Below, one piece after another: positions 52,724-61,924 of a DNA stretch of 64,000 bases. Each line of letters begins with the position of its first letter. The stretch's first letter is position 1. A model generated the notes under the pieces. It was not told the DNA's origin, did not search any database, and saw only the letters and a program-made list of their open reading frames with translations. The position numbers and the translations under genes are program-made. The stretch comes from Gemmobacter sp. 24YEA27 (GTDB lineage: Bacteria; Pseudomonadota; Alphaproteobacteria; Rhodobacterales; Rhodobacteraceae): the NCBI RefSeq assembly GCF_030052995.1, contig NZ_JASJPW010000002.1:1-64000 (forward strand), read 5' to 3'.

Positions 52724-53639
52724 GGGCGCGGATCAGGTTCCGGACCGCAATCGACGTCGCACGGCTGACGCTTTCCGCAGTCAAAGCGCCGATATGGCTG
52801 GTCGCAATGACATTAGGGTCACCTGCAAGGGTCAGATCGCGCGGTGGTTCCTCGGCAAAGACATCGGTTCCGTAGCCGCCCACAGCACCGCTCGCCAGCG
52901 CCGCTTTCATTGCCTGCTCATCGACGAGGCTCGCCCGGGCGGTGTTCACCACCAGGGCGCCCACCGGCAAGAGGGCAAGTTCTGCGGCGCCCAGCAAAGG
53001 CGCCCCATCGGTGCGGGCCGGTGCATGGAGGCTGATCAGATCGGCTGAGCGCAGCAGCTCTTCAAAGGGCGAAAAGGAAAACAGCGCCGGATGCAGGCCG
53101 GGATCGCGCGGGAAGGGATCATAGGCCAGCACCTTTGCCCCCATTGCCACCACCACGCGGGCGACATGCGCCCCGATCGCGCCCATTCCGACGATGCCGA
53201 CCGTGCGGCCCGAGATCTCGGCTCCGCGCCTGCGCAGCCAGCCGCCCGATTTCACGCTGTGATCGGTTTCAGGGATATGGCGCGACAGGGACAGCATCAG
53301 GCTGACCGCAAGCTCTGCCACGCCGATGGCATTCGCGCCCTCGGCACGCAGCACCTGCACCCCCCGCGCCTCGCATTCCGCCAGCGGCAGATTGTCGGTG
53401 CCGACACCATTTCTGGAAATCGCCCTCAGCGCTGATGCGGCCCGGATGACCTCGGCCGGGACCGGCTCGACCCCGGCAAGCCAGCCGACGCAACCGGGCA
53501 GCAGACTGGTCAGATCCTCGGGCGTCGGTGTCTCGCCGGCCTTTGCCCAGACGAGATCATAGCCCGCCTCGGTCAAAGGCGTCAGCTCGGCCGGGCGCAA
53601 AGCGGTCAGGGAACGGGGCGTGATCAGAATGCGGGTCAT
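52695..53639 (-). CDS. D-2-hydroxyacid dehydrogenase (phosphoglycerate-dehydrogenase-like)
   Basis: This 314-aa protein has the catalytic Arg in RAISRNGVGTDNLPL, the NAD motif TVGIVGMGAIGAHVARVVVA, a later Arg in VVNTARASLVDEQAM, Glu in DVFAEEPPRD and His in VIATSHIGALTAES. It reduces 2-keto acids or oxidises 2-hydroxy acids. It has no ACT or ASB regulatory domain, so a catabolic role is more likely than serine synthesis. It lies in the same operon as the AroE-like and KDPG-type aldolase genes. Confidence 0.87.
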   Translation of the reverse strand: MTRILITPRSLTALRPAELTPLTEAGYDLVWAKAGETPTPEDLTSLLPGCVGWLAGVEPVPAEVIRAASALRAISRNGVGTDNLPLAECEARGVQVLRAEGANAIGVAELAVSLMLSLSRHIPETDHSVKSGGWLRRRGAEISGRTVGIVGMGAIGAHVARVVVAMGAKVLAYDPFPRDPGLHPALFSFSPFEELLRSADLISLHAPARTDGAPLLGAAELALLPVGALVVNTARASLVDEQAMKAALASGAVGGYGTDVFAEEPPRDLTLAGDPNVIATSHIGALTAESVSRATSIAVRNLIRALGPAAGAPA

Positions 53640-53648
53640 GGTCCTGCC

Positions 53649-54614
53649 TCAGAGTTTCGGCTTCTGGCGTCCCGCCGCATCAGCAATGCGGGAGATCTCG
53701 TTGAAGTCCGGGCCGGAAACCGGAATCGTGATGTCGAAGACCTCGGCAATCACCTGGGTCCAGCCATGCAGGAAATAGGTCCAGCCATCCTCGATCTGCA
53801 GCGCCTTTGCCGCGCGGGCGCGTTCGGCCTGCTGCAAGAAGACCAGATCGCCGCGATAATTCAGATCCCAGGCAATGGCTTTCTCGGGGAAAAGCGCCGC
53901 ATCGGTCAGGGGTGATCCGGGCGCATCCTTGCCAAGCCCTGTCGCATTGACCACAACCGAGCCGGGCTTCAGCCCCGCCAGCAATGCGTCATTGCGCCCG
54001 GGCCGGTCGGCCAGTTCATAATCAAGCCGCGCATCGGTTTCGATCCCGGAATGCACCTTTGCAATCTCGTCAAGCCGGGGCTGCGAGCGGTTCGAGACAA
54101 TGATCCGCGACGGCACATCCGCGCCCCGCGCCTTGTGCATCAGATGCCAGGTGATGGCGATGGTCGAGCCACCCGCGCCCAGCATCAGCAGCTCGGCCCC
54201 GGTCTTCGAAAAATGATCTGGCGGCAGGAAACCATCCAGGGCAAGCCCGGATGAGATGGGGTCCTTGGCATGGCAGCGCAGGCGCCCGCCCCGTTTCGAG
54301 ATACAGCTCACTTCATGCATCAGCTGTGCATGGGGGTCGATCTCGTCAAAAAGATCGCGGCAGGCCGCAAAGAGGTCAAGCTTATGGGTTGTCACCAGTG
54401 CGCCAAGCGAAAGCGGGTCATCACGGATGAATTCCACCGCCTCGCGATATGCGGCGGGATCGGCATGGAGCGGGAAATCAATTCCTCTGATACAGGCATC
54501 CTTCAACCCGAGATGATCGGCCCAGGCCGGGAAGACCCGCATGATGGAAGAGGCGCCGGTGGTGACACCGATGAAGTAAAAGGTCGGGCGGGTTGCAGGC
54601 TCGTAGCGGCTCAT
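53649..54614 (-). CDS. Shikimate/quinate dehydrogenase-like protein (AroE family)
   Basis: This 321-aa protein shows AroE features: SSIMRVFPAWADHLGL, the catalytic Lys in GALVTTHKLDLFAACRD, AKDPISSGLALDGFL (Asp partner), the nucleotide loop LMLGAGGSTIAITWHLM and VVNATGLGKDAPGSPLTDAA. It is longer than biosynthetic AroE (about 270 aa), with an extended C-terminus. In a sugar operon it may oxidise a carbocyclic or sugar-acid substrate. It overlaps the KDPG-type aldolase gene by 4 nt. Confidence 0.85.
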   Translation of the reverse strand: MSRYEPATRPTFYFIGVTTGASSIMRVFPAWADHLGLKDACIRGIDFPLHADPAAYREAVEFIRDDPLSLGALVTTHKLDLFAACRDLFDEIDPHAQLMHEVSCISKRGGRLRCHAKDPISSGLALDGFLPPDHFSKTGAELLMLGAGGSTIAITWHLMHKARGADVPSRIIVSNRSQPRLDEIAKVHSGIETDARLDYELADRPGRNDALLAGLKPGSVVVNATGLGKDAPGSPLTDAALFPEKAIAWDLNYRGDLVFLQQAERARAAKALQIEDGWTYFLHGWTQVIAEVFDITIPVSGPDFNEISRIADAAGRQKPKL

Positions 54615-55266
54615 TTCGGTTCCTCACGCAGTCTGGCAGCCATGGTGACGGCTTCGCGGGCCTTGCGGGTGATGGCCGCGAAATCGCCCTGGGAAATATC
54701 ATCGCGGGTGGCGATCCAGGTTCCGCCCACGGCTGCGACGGCTGGCAGAGTCAGCCAGTCCCCCATTGTCGCAAGGCTGACACCGCCGGTCGGGATGAAA
54801 CGGGGGACAGATGGGCGAAAGGCGCCGAAATCGCCGAAAGCATCGCAGCCCCGCCCGCCGCGCCTGCGGGGAAGAACTTGAAGAGGGAAAGCCCTTCCCC
54901 AAGCGCAAGGCTCAGCTCCGAAGGCGTCATCACGCCCGGGGCGAAGGGCAATCCGGCGCGCGCCGCTGCCGTCGTGATCGCCGGATCATAGCCCGGAGCA
55001 AGGCCGAAGCGCGCCCCGGCGGCCTGGGCGGCCTGAAGATTGGCCGCGGTCAGGATCGTGCCTGCGCCGGTGATCAGCTCGGGCCGTGCTTCGCTCAGTC
55101 TGGCGATCACATCCCCCGCCGCGCCGGTGCGGAACGTGATTTCCGCAACCGGCAGCCCGCCTTCCAGCAAGGCATCCGCAAGGGCCAGCGCCTGATCGGC
55201 CTGTTCTATGGCAATCACCGGCACGACGCCAAGCCGCGCGATATGGTCGAAAATCCCGCTTTGCAT
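54611..55266 (-). pseudogene. KDPG/KHG-type aldolase, single-base frameshift
   Basis: From 55266: VVPVIAIEQADQALALADAL, the catalytic Glu in VAEITFRTGAA, GAGTILTAANLQAAQAAGAR and the Schiff-base Lys in LFKFFPAGAAGGAAML. One T is missing near 54840, and the true frame then reads FRPSVPRFIPTGGVSLATMG and TWIATRDDISQGDFAAITRK, ending at 54611. The rebuilt length is about 218 aa. It cleaves 2-keto-3-deoxy sugar acid phosphates (or free acids) to pyruvate. The indel is homopolymer-type, so it is probably functional. Confidence 0.83.
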
Positions 55267-55277
55267 CCCCTGCCCTC

Positions 55278-55904
55278 TCAGATTGCCGTTGCCATGACCG
55301 CTGCAACCGCTTCCGGGCTGCGCGGGTTGTAGAGATCGTTTTCGCGCTGTTCCCAGCCGCCGTTCGCGCTGGCATGGATACGGCTGCGCATACCGCCTGC
55401 ACGGGCGATGATCTCGTAATCCTGGCCGGAATCGGACGGGTAGCAGAAGAACATCACCAGCGGCGCGGCGCCGGTATTGACCGAGCGGTGGATCCAGAAA
55501 GGCGGCACATAGCAGACGGTCAGCGGCGAGACTTCAACGATGCGGATCTCGCCATCGGGCGATTCCAGAAGCATCAGGCCCTCGCCCGAAATCCCCTGAT
55601 AGATCTCGGGGCGATTTCCGGCCCGATGAATATGCCCGCGGGTCATGAAGAACTCGTCGCCGATCATCCCGGGTTCCATATGCGTCATCCCGAAGATCAG
55701 ATCGCCCGGGGCCTCCGTCGGGCGGAACTCCTCGACGGTATAGACAACACGGTCGCCCTCATGTGCCACCGCCCCGGCAAAGGCCGCCGTGTCGCGATAA
55801 AGCCCACCAAGATCGGCGAGCCGCTTTTCATACCGGCCTGTGCGATTGCCAAGCGTGCCTGTCTGCGGCCCGATCAGACAGGCCACGGGATCATAGAATT
55901 CCAA
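55278..55904 (-). CDS. Cupin-type glucose-6-phosphate isomerase family protein
   Basis: This 208-aa cupin shows the metal-binding FFMTRGHIHRAGNRPEIYQG (His-x-His and Glu) and CYVPPFWIHRSVNTG (second-motif His), in line with the archaeal-type PGI family (PF06560). The family isomerises glucose 6-phosphate and fructose 6-phosphate, or a related aldose-ketose pair. It is unusual in Rhodobacteraceae primary metabolism, so it probably acts on the locus-specific sugar. It lies 11 nt from the aldolase gene. Confidence 0.87.
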   Translation of the reverse strand: MEFYDPVACLIGPQTGTLGNRTGRYEKRLADLGGLYRDTAAFAGAVAHEGDRVVYTVEEFRPTEAPGDLIFGMTHMEPGMIGDEFFMTRGHIHRAGNRPEIYQGISGEGLMLLESPDGEIRIVEVSPLTVCYVPPFWIHRSVNTGAAPLVMFFCYPSDSGQDYEIIARAGGMRSRIHASANGGWEQRENDLYNPRSPEAVAAVMATAI

Positions 55905-55925
55905 AATTTGCTCCTTCGTCGTCTC

Positions 55926-56687
55926 TCAGCGGATCGTGTAGCCGCCGTCGATCGCCAGATTGGCACCGCTGACCATCGCGGCCTGCGGGCTGGCGAGATA
56001 GAGGACCGCTTCGGCGACCTCTTCGGGTTTCGCAAAACGTCCGACCGGAATGGCGGCGCGGGTTTCGACACCCTTCTGGCCGCCCCAGCTCATCAGACCA
56101 AGCTCGGTTTCGGTCACGGTGGGCGAGAGCGCATTCACCGTGATGCCGCGCTTGCCCCATTCCAGCGCCATGCAGCGCGTCATGCCAAGAATGCCGGCCT
56201 TGCTGGTGCAATAGGCCACATGACCCTCGATGCCGATTGTCGCGGCCTGCGAGGACATGTTGACGATGCGCCCATATCCCTGTTCCAGCATTGGCGCCGC
56301 TGCGGCTTTAGCAAACAGAAACGCCGCGCGCAGATTGATCGACAGGGTCGCATCCCAGAGATCAAGCGGATAATCCTCCGCCGGGGCGAGCGGGCCGATG
56401 CCGACATTGTTGATCAGGATATCAAGACGCCCGAAAGCCTCCAGCGCCGCCTGAACGGCCCGGCTGCCGCAGTCATCCTCACGTACATCCAGCTGCAAGG
56501 CGCGGTGTCCGGCGCCAAGGCCGGCGGCGATTTCTGCAATTTTCTCATCCCGATCAACCAGCAGGAGCCTGGCGCCGCGTGCCGCAAACATCTGCGCAAC
56601 GGCAAGGCCAATGCCTGCGGCCGCGCCGGTGATCAAAACCGGGCTGTTCTGAAAGCCGGTTTCAGGTGTGGGATTGATCTGCATCAC
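55926..56687 (-). CDS. Short-chain dehydrogenase/reductase
   Basis: This 253-aa classical SDR has ITGAAAGIGLAVAQMFAARG, NNVG in place of NNAG, catalytic Ser in VNMSSQAATIG and Tyr-Lys in YCTSK. It ends in LAIDGGYTIR. It overlaps the Gld-like gene by 4 nt, repeating the SDR-Gld pairing of 30220-32128. It is a probable polyol or sugar-acid dehydrogenase. Confidence 0.88.
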   Translation of the reverse strand: MMQINPTPETGFQNSPVLITGAAAGIGLAVAQMFAARGARLLLVDRDEKIAEIAAGLGAGHRALQLDVREDDCGSRAVQAALEAFGRLDILINNVGIGPLAPAEDYPLDLWDATLSINLRAAFLFAKAAAAPMLEQGYGRIVNMSSQAATIGIEGHVAYCTSKAGILGMTRCMALEWGKRGITVNALSPTVTETELGLMSWGGQKGVETRAAIPVGRFAKPEEVAEAVLYLASPQAAMVSGANLAIDGGYTIR

Positions 56688-57766
56688 AGAACCTCACGTG
56701 CAAAGGCATCCAGCGCGAAGATCGCATCGCGCAATGTTTCCACAGAAAGCGCAACCGGCGTCGCCCAGGTGCATTGGCCAGGCGCCAGCGCGGCCCCGGC
56801 AACGCGGGTGATTTCTTCGGTGGTGACCCCTTCAAGCCCCAGATCAGCAAGCGTCACCGGCAGGCCAAGGCTGCGGCAAAAGCGGATCATCGCCGTGATC
56901 TCTTCGGTGGCGCGGTTTTCCAGCATCAAAAGACACAACGTGCCGAAGGCCACCTTCTCGCCATGGAGAAGACCATGCGTCTGCGGCAGCACCGTCAGCC
57001 CGTCATGGATACCATGCGCCGCCGAACAGCCACAGTTTTCAAAGCCCAGGCCGCTCATCAGGATATTGGCTTCGATGATCTGCTCCAGCGCAGCAGTGAT
57101 CCGGCCTGCCCGCGCCGCAGCAACCGCTTTCGGCGCCTCTCCCATCAGGATGTCATGACAGCGGCGCGCGACAGCGATGCCGACCTCGGTCGGGGGGAAA
57201 CCGCCCGCGACATAGTTGCTCGTCCGGGATTCGATGTTCGAGCGGGCTTCGAACCAGGTCGAAAGCGCATCGCCGATGCCCGCGATCAGGAAGCGAACGG
57301 GCGCTGCAGCCACAATTTCGGTATCGACCAGCACAAGATCCGGATTGCGCGACAGGCGCAGGGATTCCTCAAAGACCCCGGCCTCGGAATAGCGCACCGC
57401 GACGGCGGAACAGGGGGCATCGGTCGAAGCGATGGTCGGCAGGATCACGATTCGGGCGCCGGTCTCAATCGCCGCAATTTTCGCAGTGTCGATGGCCTTG
57501 CCACCGCCCGCGCCAATCACTGTCGATGCGCCCGTCTCACGGACCTGCGCCACAATACGGGCAATCTCGGTCGCGGAACATTCGCCGCCGAAAGACAGGA
57601 TCTGCAGACCCGGAATGCCCGCCACTGCGATCGAAATCCGATCGAACACCGCCCTGTCGATCAGCATCAGGCTTTTGCCGCCCCAGCCTGCGAGGACATC
57701 ACCCAGTCGCGCAACCGCTCCTCTTTCCTGGATATATTTCCCAGGCCCCCCAAATGCGCGCGACAT
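56684..57766 (-). CDS. Glycerol-dehydrogenase-like metal-dependent dehydrogenase (GldA family)
   Basis: This 360-aa protein has VIGAGGGKAIDTAKIAAIET (NAD site) and metal ligands in GIGDALSTWFEARSN, CSAAHGIHDGLT and LLHGEKVAFG. It is clearly paralogous to 31019-32128 and likely oxidises a vicinal diol to a ketone. It is the first gene of the long minus-strand operon (57766 down to about 48559, unless RpiR has its own promoter) and is divergent from the ABC importer operon. Confidence 0.9.
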   Translation of the reverse strand: MSRAFGGPGKYIQERGAVARLGDVLAGWGGKSLMLIDRAVFDRISIAVAGIPGLQILSFGGECSATEIARIVAQVRETGASTVIGAGGGKAIDTAKIAAIETGARIVILPTIASTDAPCSAVAVRYSEAGVFEESLRLSRNPDLVLVDTEIVAAAPVRFLIAGIGDALSTWFEARSNIESRTSNYVAGGFPPTEVGIAVARRCHDILMGEAPKAVAAARAGRITAALEQIIEANILMSGLGFENCGCSAAHGIHDGLTVLPQTHGLLHGEKVAFGTLCLLMLENRATEEITAMIRFCRSLGLPVTLADLGLEGVTTEEITRVAGAALAPGQCTWATPVALSVETLRDAIFALDAFAREVL

Positions 57767-57962
57767 GCCATCCCCTTACGTGTGTCGATGTAGTCTCACT
57801 ACTAATTACGTTGCAACGCTACATGTCAATAGCTTTATGACTTACTATTTTTCAACTTTTTACAGTTGACACATTTATTTATGTACTATTACTACTTATA
57901 CAGCACAAGGCAGATGCCGCAGCCAGGGGCAGGAGACCTATGGCCGCAGGGCGGAGGAGATC
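57767..57962. promoter_or_regulatory. Divergent control region of the second sugar locus
   Basis: This AT-rich 196-bp gap between the Gld-like gene and the ABC ATPase gene contains several short palindromes: GTAGT-CTC-ACTAC (57790-57802), CGTTGCAACG (about 57809-57818, perfectly symmetric) and ACAT-TTATTT-ATGT (about 57871-57884). A consensus-like -35 TTGACA lies at 57866-57871, but no well-spaced -10 is certain. The symmetric sites suggest control by at least one repressor, perhaps the RpiR protein of the locus. Confidence 0.5.
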
Positions 57963-59456
57963 ATGGCCAATAACCTGCAGATGGTATCGATCAGCAAGCA
58001 TTTCGGGGGCATCCGCGCGCTGTCGGATGTCACTTTCACGGCGAATGGCGGCGAAGTTCATGCGCTTCTGGGCGAGAATGGCGCCGGCAAATCCACGCTG
58101 ATGCGCGTCTTGTCCGGCGACCACCAGCCCGACCGCGGCAGGGTGGTTCTCGATGGCGAATCCCTGTCTCTCGCCAGCCCCCGGGCGGCGCGCGACCATG
58201 GAATCGCGGTGATCTATCAGGAGTTCGCGCTCTGCCCGCATATGAGTGTGGCCGAGAACATCTTCATCGACGATCCGGGTTTCGGGCGCAGTATCATCAA
58301 CTGGAAGGCTTTGTATTCCCGCGCCTCCGAACTGGTCGCGAGCCTTGGCCTCGCAAAGCTGGATGTGCGCCGCCCCGTTTCGGATCTTTCGGTAGCAGAG
58401 CAACAGATCGTCGAGATCTGCAAAGCGCTGCGCCGCAAATCCCGGGTGATCGTATTTGACGAGCCGTCGGCAGTGCTGACAGAGCGCGAAACCCGCCAGC
58501 TTTTCGACCTGATCCGCCGCCTTCGGGCGGAAGGTGTCTGCGTGATCTACATCTCGCACCGGCTGGAAGAGATTTTCGAGATCTGCGACCGCGCCACGAT
58601 CATGAAAGACGGCACCTATGTCGATACCGTGAATATCGCGGATATCGACCAGGGTCAGCTGGTCGCTATGATGGTCGGGCGCGAACTGACCCATATTTTC
58701 CCGCCGCGTCATGCCGTCATCGGCGCCCCGGTGCTGGAGGTGGACAATCTCAGACTGCCCGAACTGGTCGGGGATGTCAGTTTCTCGGTGCGCGCTGGCG
58801 AGGTTCTTGGCTTTTACGGCCTGATCGGCGCGGGGCGGACCGAGGTGATGCGGGCGATTTTCGGCGCAGACCGCGCGGTATCGGGCGAGATCCGGCTAAA
58901 GGGGGCGCCCGTCCACAATACCAGCCCGGGCAAGGGCGTTGATAACGGCTTCGGCATGGTCCCCGAGGATCGCAAGGGTCAGGGTGTTCTGCTCGATCTG
59001 TCGATTGCGACAAACATCATGCTGCGGCGGCGCAACGGAACTGCCCGCATGGCAGGGATCCTCAATTCCGGCGCCGAGCGTGATCAGGTCAACAGGCTGA
59101 TCTCTGCGTTACGGATCAAGACGCCCTCCGGCACGCCGGAGGTCTCGACCCTGTCGGGTGGCAACCAGCAAAAGGTCGCGCTGGCAAAATGGCTGGCGAC
59201 GGATCTTGAGGTGCTCATTCTTGACGAGCCGACACGCGGCGTCGATGTCGGGGCGAAATCGGAAATCTATCAGATCATCAATGAGGTGGCCGAGCGCGGC
59301 CTTGCGGTGATCGTCGTCTCCTCCGACCTGCCGGAACTGATTGGCATCGCCGACCGCATCATCGTGATGCGCTCGGGTGCGATCAAAGGCGAGCTGTCGG
59401 GAGAGGATATGAACGAAAAGGCGCTGATCGCGCTGGCGATGGGAGTGAAAGAATGA
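57963..59456 (+). CDS. Sugar ABC transporter ATPase, two-domain (RbsA-like)
   Basis: This 497-aa protein has a first-half Walker A LGENGAGKSTLMRVLSG and Walker B RVIVFDEPSAVL. The second half has GLIGAGRTEVMRAIFGADRA (degenerate P-loop), signature LSGGNQQKVALAKWL and LEVLILDEPTRGVDVGAKSE. Here the second Walker B keeps DEPT, in contrast to the other locus. It starts after GGCGGAGGAGATC and overlaps the permease gene by 4 nt. Confidence 0.93.
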   Translation: MANNLQMVSISKHFGGIRALSDVTFTANGGEVHALLGENGAGKSTLMRVLSGDHQPDRGRVVLDGESLSLASPRAARDHGIAVIYQEFALCPHMSVAENIFIDDPGFGRSIINWKALYSRASELVASLGLAKLDVRRPVSDLSVAEQQIVEICKALRRKSRVIVFDEPSAVLTERETRQLFDLIRRLRAEGVCVIYISHRLEEIFEICDRATIMKDGTYVDTVNIADIDQGQLVAMMVGRELTHIFPPRHAVIGAPVLEVDNLRLPELVGDVSFSVRAGEVLGFYGLIGAGRTEVMRAIFGADRAVSGEIRLKGAPVHNTSPGKGVDNGFGMVPEDRKGQGVLLDLSIATNIMLRRRNGTARMAGILNSGAERDQVNRLISALRIKTPSGTPEVSTLSGGNQQKVALAKWLATDLEVLILDEPTRGVDVGAKSEIYQIINEVAERGLAVIVVSSDLPELIGIADRIIVMRSGAIKGELSGEDMNEKALIALAMGVKE

Positions 59457-60451
59457 CGCGAACCGCAGCCTCGTCCGGATCAGGACAGATCACCGGCTTT
59501 CTGGTGCGCAACAGCTCTGTTGTCATGCTGGTCCTTCTCATCATCGCCTCCGCGATCCTGTCGGATGCCTTCCTGTCGCGGGGCAATATTTTCAACCTGC
59601 TGCGTCAGCTGACTCCGCTTTTGCTGATCAGCATCGGGATGCTGCTGGTCATCAATACCGGCGGCATCGACCTTTCGGTGGGCGCAATCGCGGCGGCCGG
59701 CGGCCTCGCGGTCGCGATCCTGATCCCACAGCTGCCCTTTGACGGCACTCCCGCCGTGCTTACGGGCGTTATTGCCATGCTGGTCTTCGGCGGGCTGCTT
59801 GGGGCGTTCAATGGGGCACTCGTGGCATGGTTCCAGCTGGCACCGTTTGTTGTGACGCTGGCGATGATGACCATCGCACGCGGCATGACCTATATGATGT
59901 CGAACGGTCAGCCGGTACGCCTGCCCTATGAGCTGGAGGCAACCGCGATTTTCGATGCTTTCGGCAGCGGCGGGCTGCCCTGGCTCCGGCTGCCCTGGCC
60001 GGTCGTGTTGTCGATCCTGGTGATCGCCGGCTTCTGGTTCCTGATGCAGCGCATGGTGTTCGGTCGCATGGTGATCGCGACCGGCAGCAATGAGACGGCG
60101 GTGCGTCTCGCCGGCATCCCGCATCGTCGCTATATATTCGCAGTTTACGTGATCAGCGGCGCCCTGGCGGCCCTGGCCGGGATCGTCGTCACCTCGCGCA
60201 CCGGGGTCGGAACGCCAGTGGCCGGTCTGGGCTTTGAGCTGGATGCGATTGCGGCCTGCGTGATCGGCGGCGCCCGGCTCTCGGGTGGTAAGGGCACGGT
60301 GATCAATACGGTGATCGGCGTCCTCGTGCTTGGCCTTATCGGCAATATCATGAACCTGATGAGCGTGCCGTCCTACCCGCAGCAGATCATCAAAGGCCTG
60401 ATTATCGTCGCGGCCGTAATGCTGCAACGTTTTGGCCGCGACCGGGCCTGA
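59453..60451 (+). CDS. Sugar ABC transporter permease (RbsC-like)
   Basis: This 332-aa permease has about 9-10 membrane helices, with INTGGIDLSVGAIAAAGGLA (the classic RbsC IDLSVG motif), GALVAWFQLAPFVVTLAMMT and the coupling loop ATGSNETAVRLAGIPHRRYI. It probably acts as a homodimer, because only one permease gene is present in this operon. Confidence 0.93.
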   Translation: MTRTAASSGSGQITGFLVRNSSVVMLVLLIIASAILSDAFLSRGNIFNLLRQLTPLLLISIGMLLVINTGGIDLSVGAIAAAGGLAVAILIPQLPFDGTPAVLTGVIAMLVFGGLLGAFNGALVAWFQLAPFVVTLAMMTIARGMTYMMSNGQPVRLPYELEATAIFDAFGSGGLPWLRLPWPVVLSILVIAGFWFLMQRMVFGRMVIATGSNETAVRLAGIPHRRYIFAVYVISGALAALAGIVVTSRTGVGTPVAGLGFELDAIAACVIGGARLSGGKGTVINTVIGVLVLGLIGNIMNLMSVPSYPQQIIKGLIIVAAVMLQRFGRDRA

Positions 60452-60554
60452 CCCCTTTTCCAGGCGCCCGCGCCGTCTTTCAGAACCAAAACCACCTCCG
60501 GGCGCGATCTCGCGCCGGGACGAGGACCTTACATTCATCACAGGGAGGAACCAG

Positions 60555-61811
60555 ATGAAATCCGTGAACACCAGACTGGCCATTTTGCTGGCAAGCGCCA
60601 TCGCAATTCCCGCAGGAATTGCCTCGGCTCAGGACGCCGACAAGCCTGAGATCTACAAGCTGATGCCCGACACCGCGCTGTCCGGCCTTGTCGACCCCTA
60701 TATGCCCGACCGCACCGATATCGACAAAGCCTGGCCGAAAACGCCCGCTGATCCGGGTAAGATCCAGGTCGGCTGGACCGAGATCACCATGGGCGGGCCG
60801 TTTTTCGTAGAACTGATCAAGGGCGCACAAAAGACCGCGGATGCCAGCAATATCGTGCTTGATGTGCAGGTGGCTGACGGCGATCTGCAACGTCAATGTG
60901 GTCATATCGACACGTTCATCACCCAGGGCAAGGATCTGATTGTCATCGATCCGACCGATACGCTGGGGGTCGCCTCCTGTATCAACCGGGCGGTGGATGC
61001 GGGCATCCCGGTGCTTGCCATCGGCACCGTGCCCTCGGACCGCGCGCGCATCCTGACCACGATCACGCCGAACCCCTATGAAAACGGCTTCCGCACCGGC
61101 GAATATGTCGGCCAGAATGCGGGGACCGATCTGATTGTTGCAGCGCTCATCGTTGGCGTGGTCGGCAATTCCACCTCCGAAAGCCGCCTCAACGGCATGG
61201 TATCCGGCATGGTCTGGCAGCGCATTCAGGATCTTGGCCTGGACATCTCTCGTGAAGATGCCATGCTGCGTGGCTACAACCTCTTCCAGCAGGCGAAGAA
61301 ATCGGGCGGTTTCAACGATGAGGAGCTGAAGTTCCAGGTCGTCGCAATGGGCGAGGGCAACTGGACCGAGGAAGGCGGGCTTGCCGCGGCCGAGGATATT
61401 CTGACGGCGCATGGCAGCAAACTGACCCATATCCTTGCTGACAATGACTGGATGGGCATCGGATCGCTGCGGGCGCTGCGCAATACCGGCATCGAGACGA
61501 TCAAAGTTGCCACCTCTGCCGATGGCGCACGTATTGCCCTGGAAGAGATCAAAAAGGGCAACCTTCTGGTGACCGGGACCTTCTCGGGCGAGCAGACCGG
61601 CGTCTCCGCAGTGGCCTTTATCGATCAGATCTTCAACAAAGGGTTTGACGCGCAAAACCTGCCGCTGGGCACCTATTTCCCGGCCTATGCCATCACTCCG
61701 GAAAATGTTGACGACTTCATCGACCCGAACCCGGAAAACCAGTTCTATAAATACGAGGTTTCTCCGGTCCTCAATATCGGTGAGATCCGCGCCGCCGCCG
61801 GCGTGAACTGA
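60555..61811 (+). CDS. Sugar ABC transporter substrate-binding protein
   Basis: This 418-aa type 1 periplasmic binding protein has a signal peptide (residues 1-25, ending IASAQD) from the ATG at 60555, preceded by GGGAGGAACC. It contains LIVIDPTDTLGVASCINRAV and THILADNDWMGIGSLRALRN, typical of the sugar-binding lobes. It is longer than the usual 310-350 aa, with an added N-terminal segment (residues about 30-75). Three cysteines in the mature part (two in QRQCGHI and ASCINRA) could form a disulfide. A strong terminator follows. Confidence 0.9.
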   Translation: MKSVNTRLAILLASAIAIPAGIASAQDADKPEIYKLMPDTALSGLVDPYMPDRTDIDKAWPKTPADPGKIQVGWTEITMGGPFFVELIKGAQKTADASNIVLDVQVADGDLQRQCGHIDTFITQGKDLIVIDPTDTLGVASCINRAVDAGIPVLAIGTVPSDRARILTTITPNPYENGFRTGEYVGQNAGTDLIVAALIVGVVGNSTSESRLNGMVSGMVWQRIQDLGLDISREDAMLRGYNLFQQAKKSGGFNDEELKFQVVAMGEGNWTEEGGLAAAEDILTAHGSKLTHILADNDWMGIGSLRALRNTGIETIKVATSADGARIALEEIKKGNLLVTGTFSGEQTGVSAVAFIDQIFNKGFDAQNLPLGTYFPAYAITPENVDDFIDPNPENQFYKYEVSPVLNIGEIRAAAGVN

Positions 61812-61827
61812 TCTGCCCTGATCCGAA

Positions 61828-61850
61828 TGAGGGGGCCCTTGGCCCCCTCA
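61828..61850 (+). terminator. Strong hairpin terminator after the ABC operon
   Basis: TGAGGGGGCC / GGCCCCCTCA forms a perfect 10-bp GC-rich stem with loop CTT, 17 nt after the SBP stop and followed by GACTTTG. Confidence 0.75.
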
Positions 61851-61924
61851 GACTTTGCGCTCCGGTCTTCTGGCCATTTGCTCTGCGCCAGGGGCAACCC
61901 TTCCCTTCAGCATGAGGCCCGTGA

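Noticed and set aside
57866..57899. Sigma-70 promoter from TTGACA at 57866
   Set aside because: No -10 with 16-18 bp spacing is convincing, so only the -35-like hexamer was noted.
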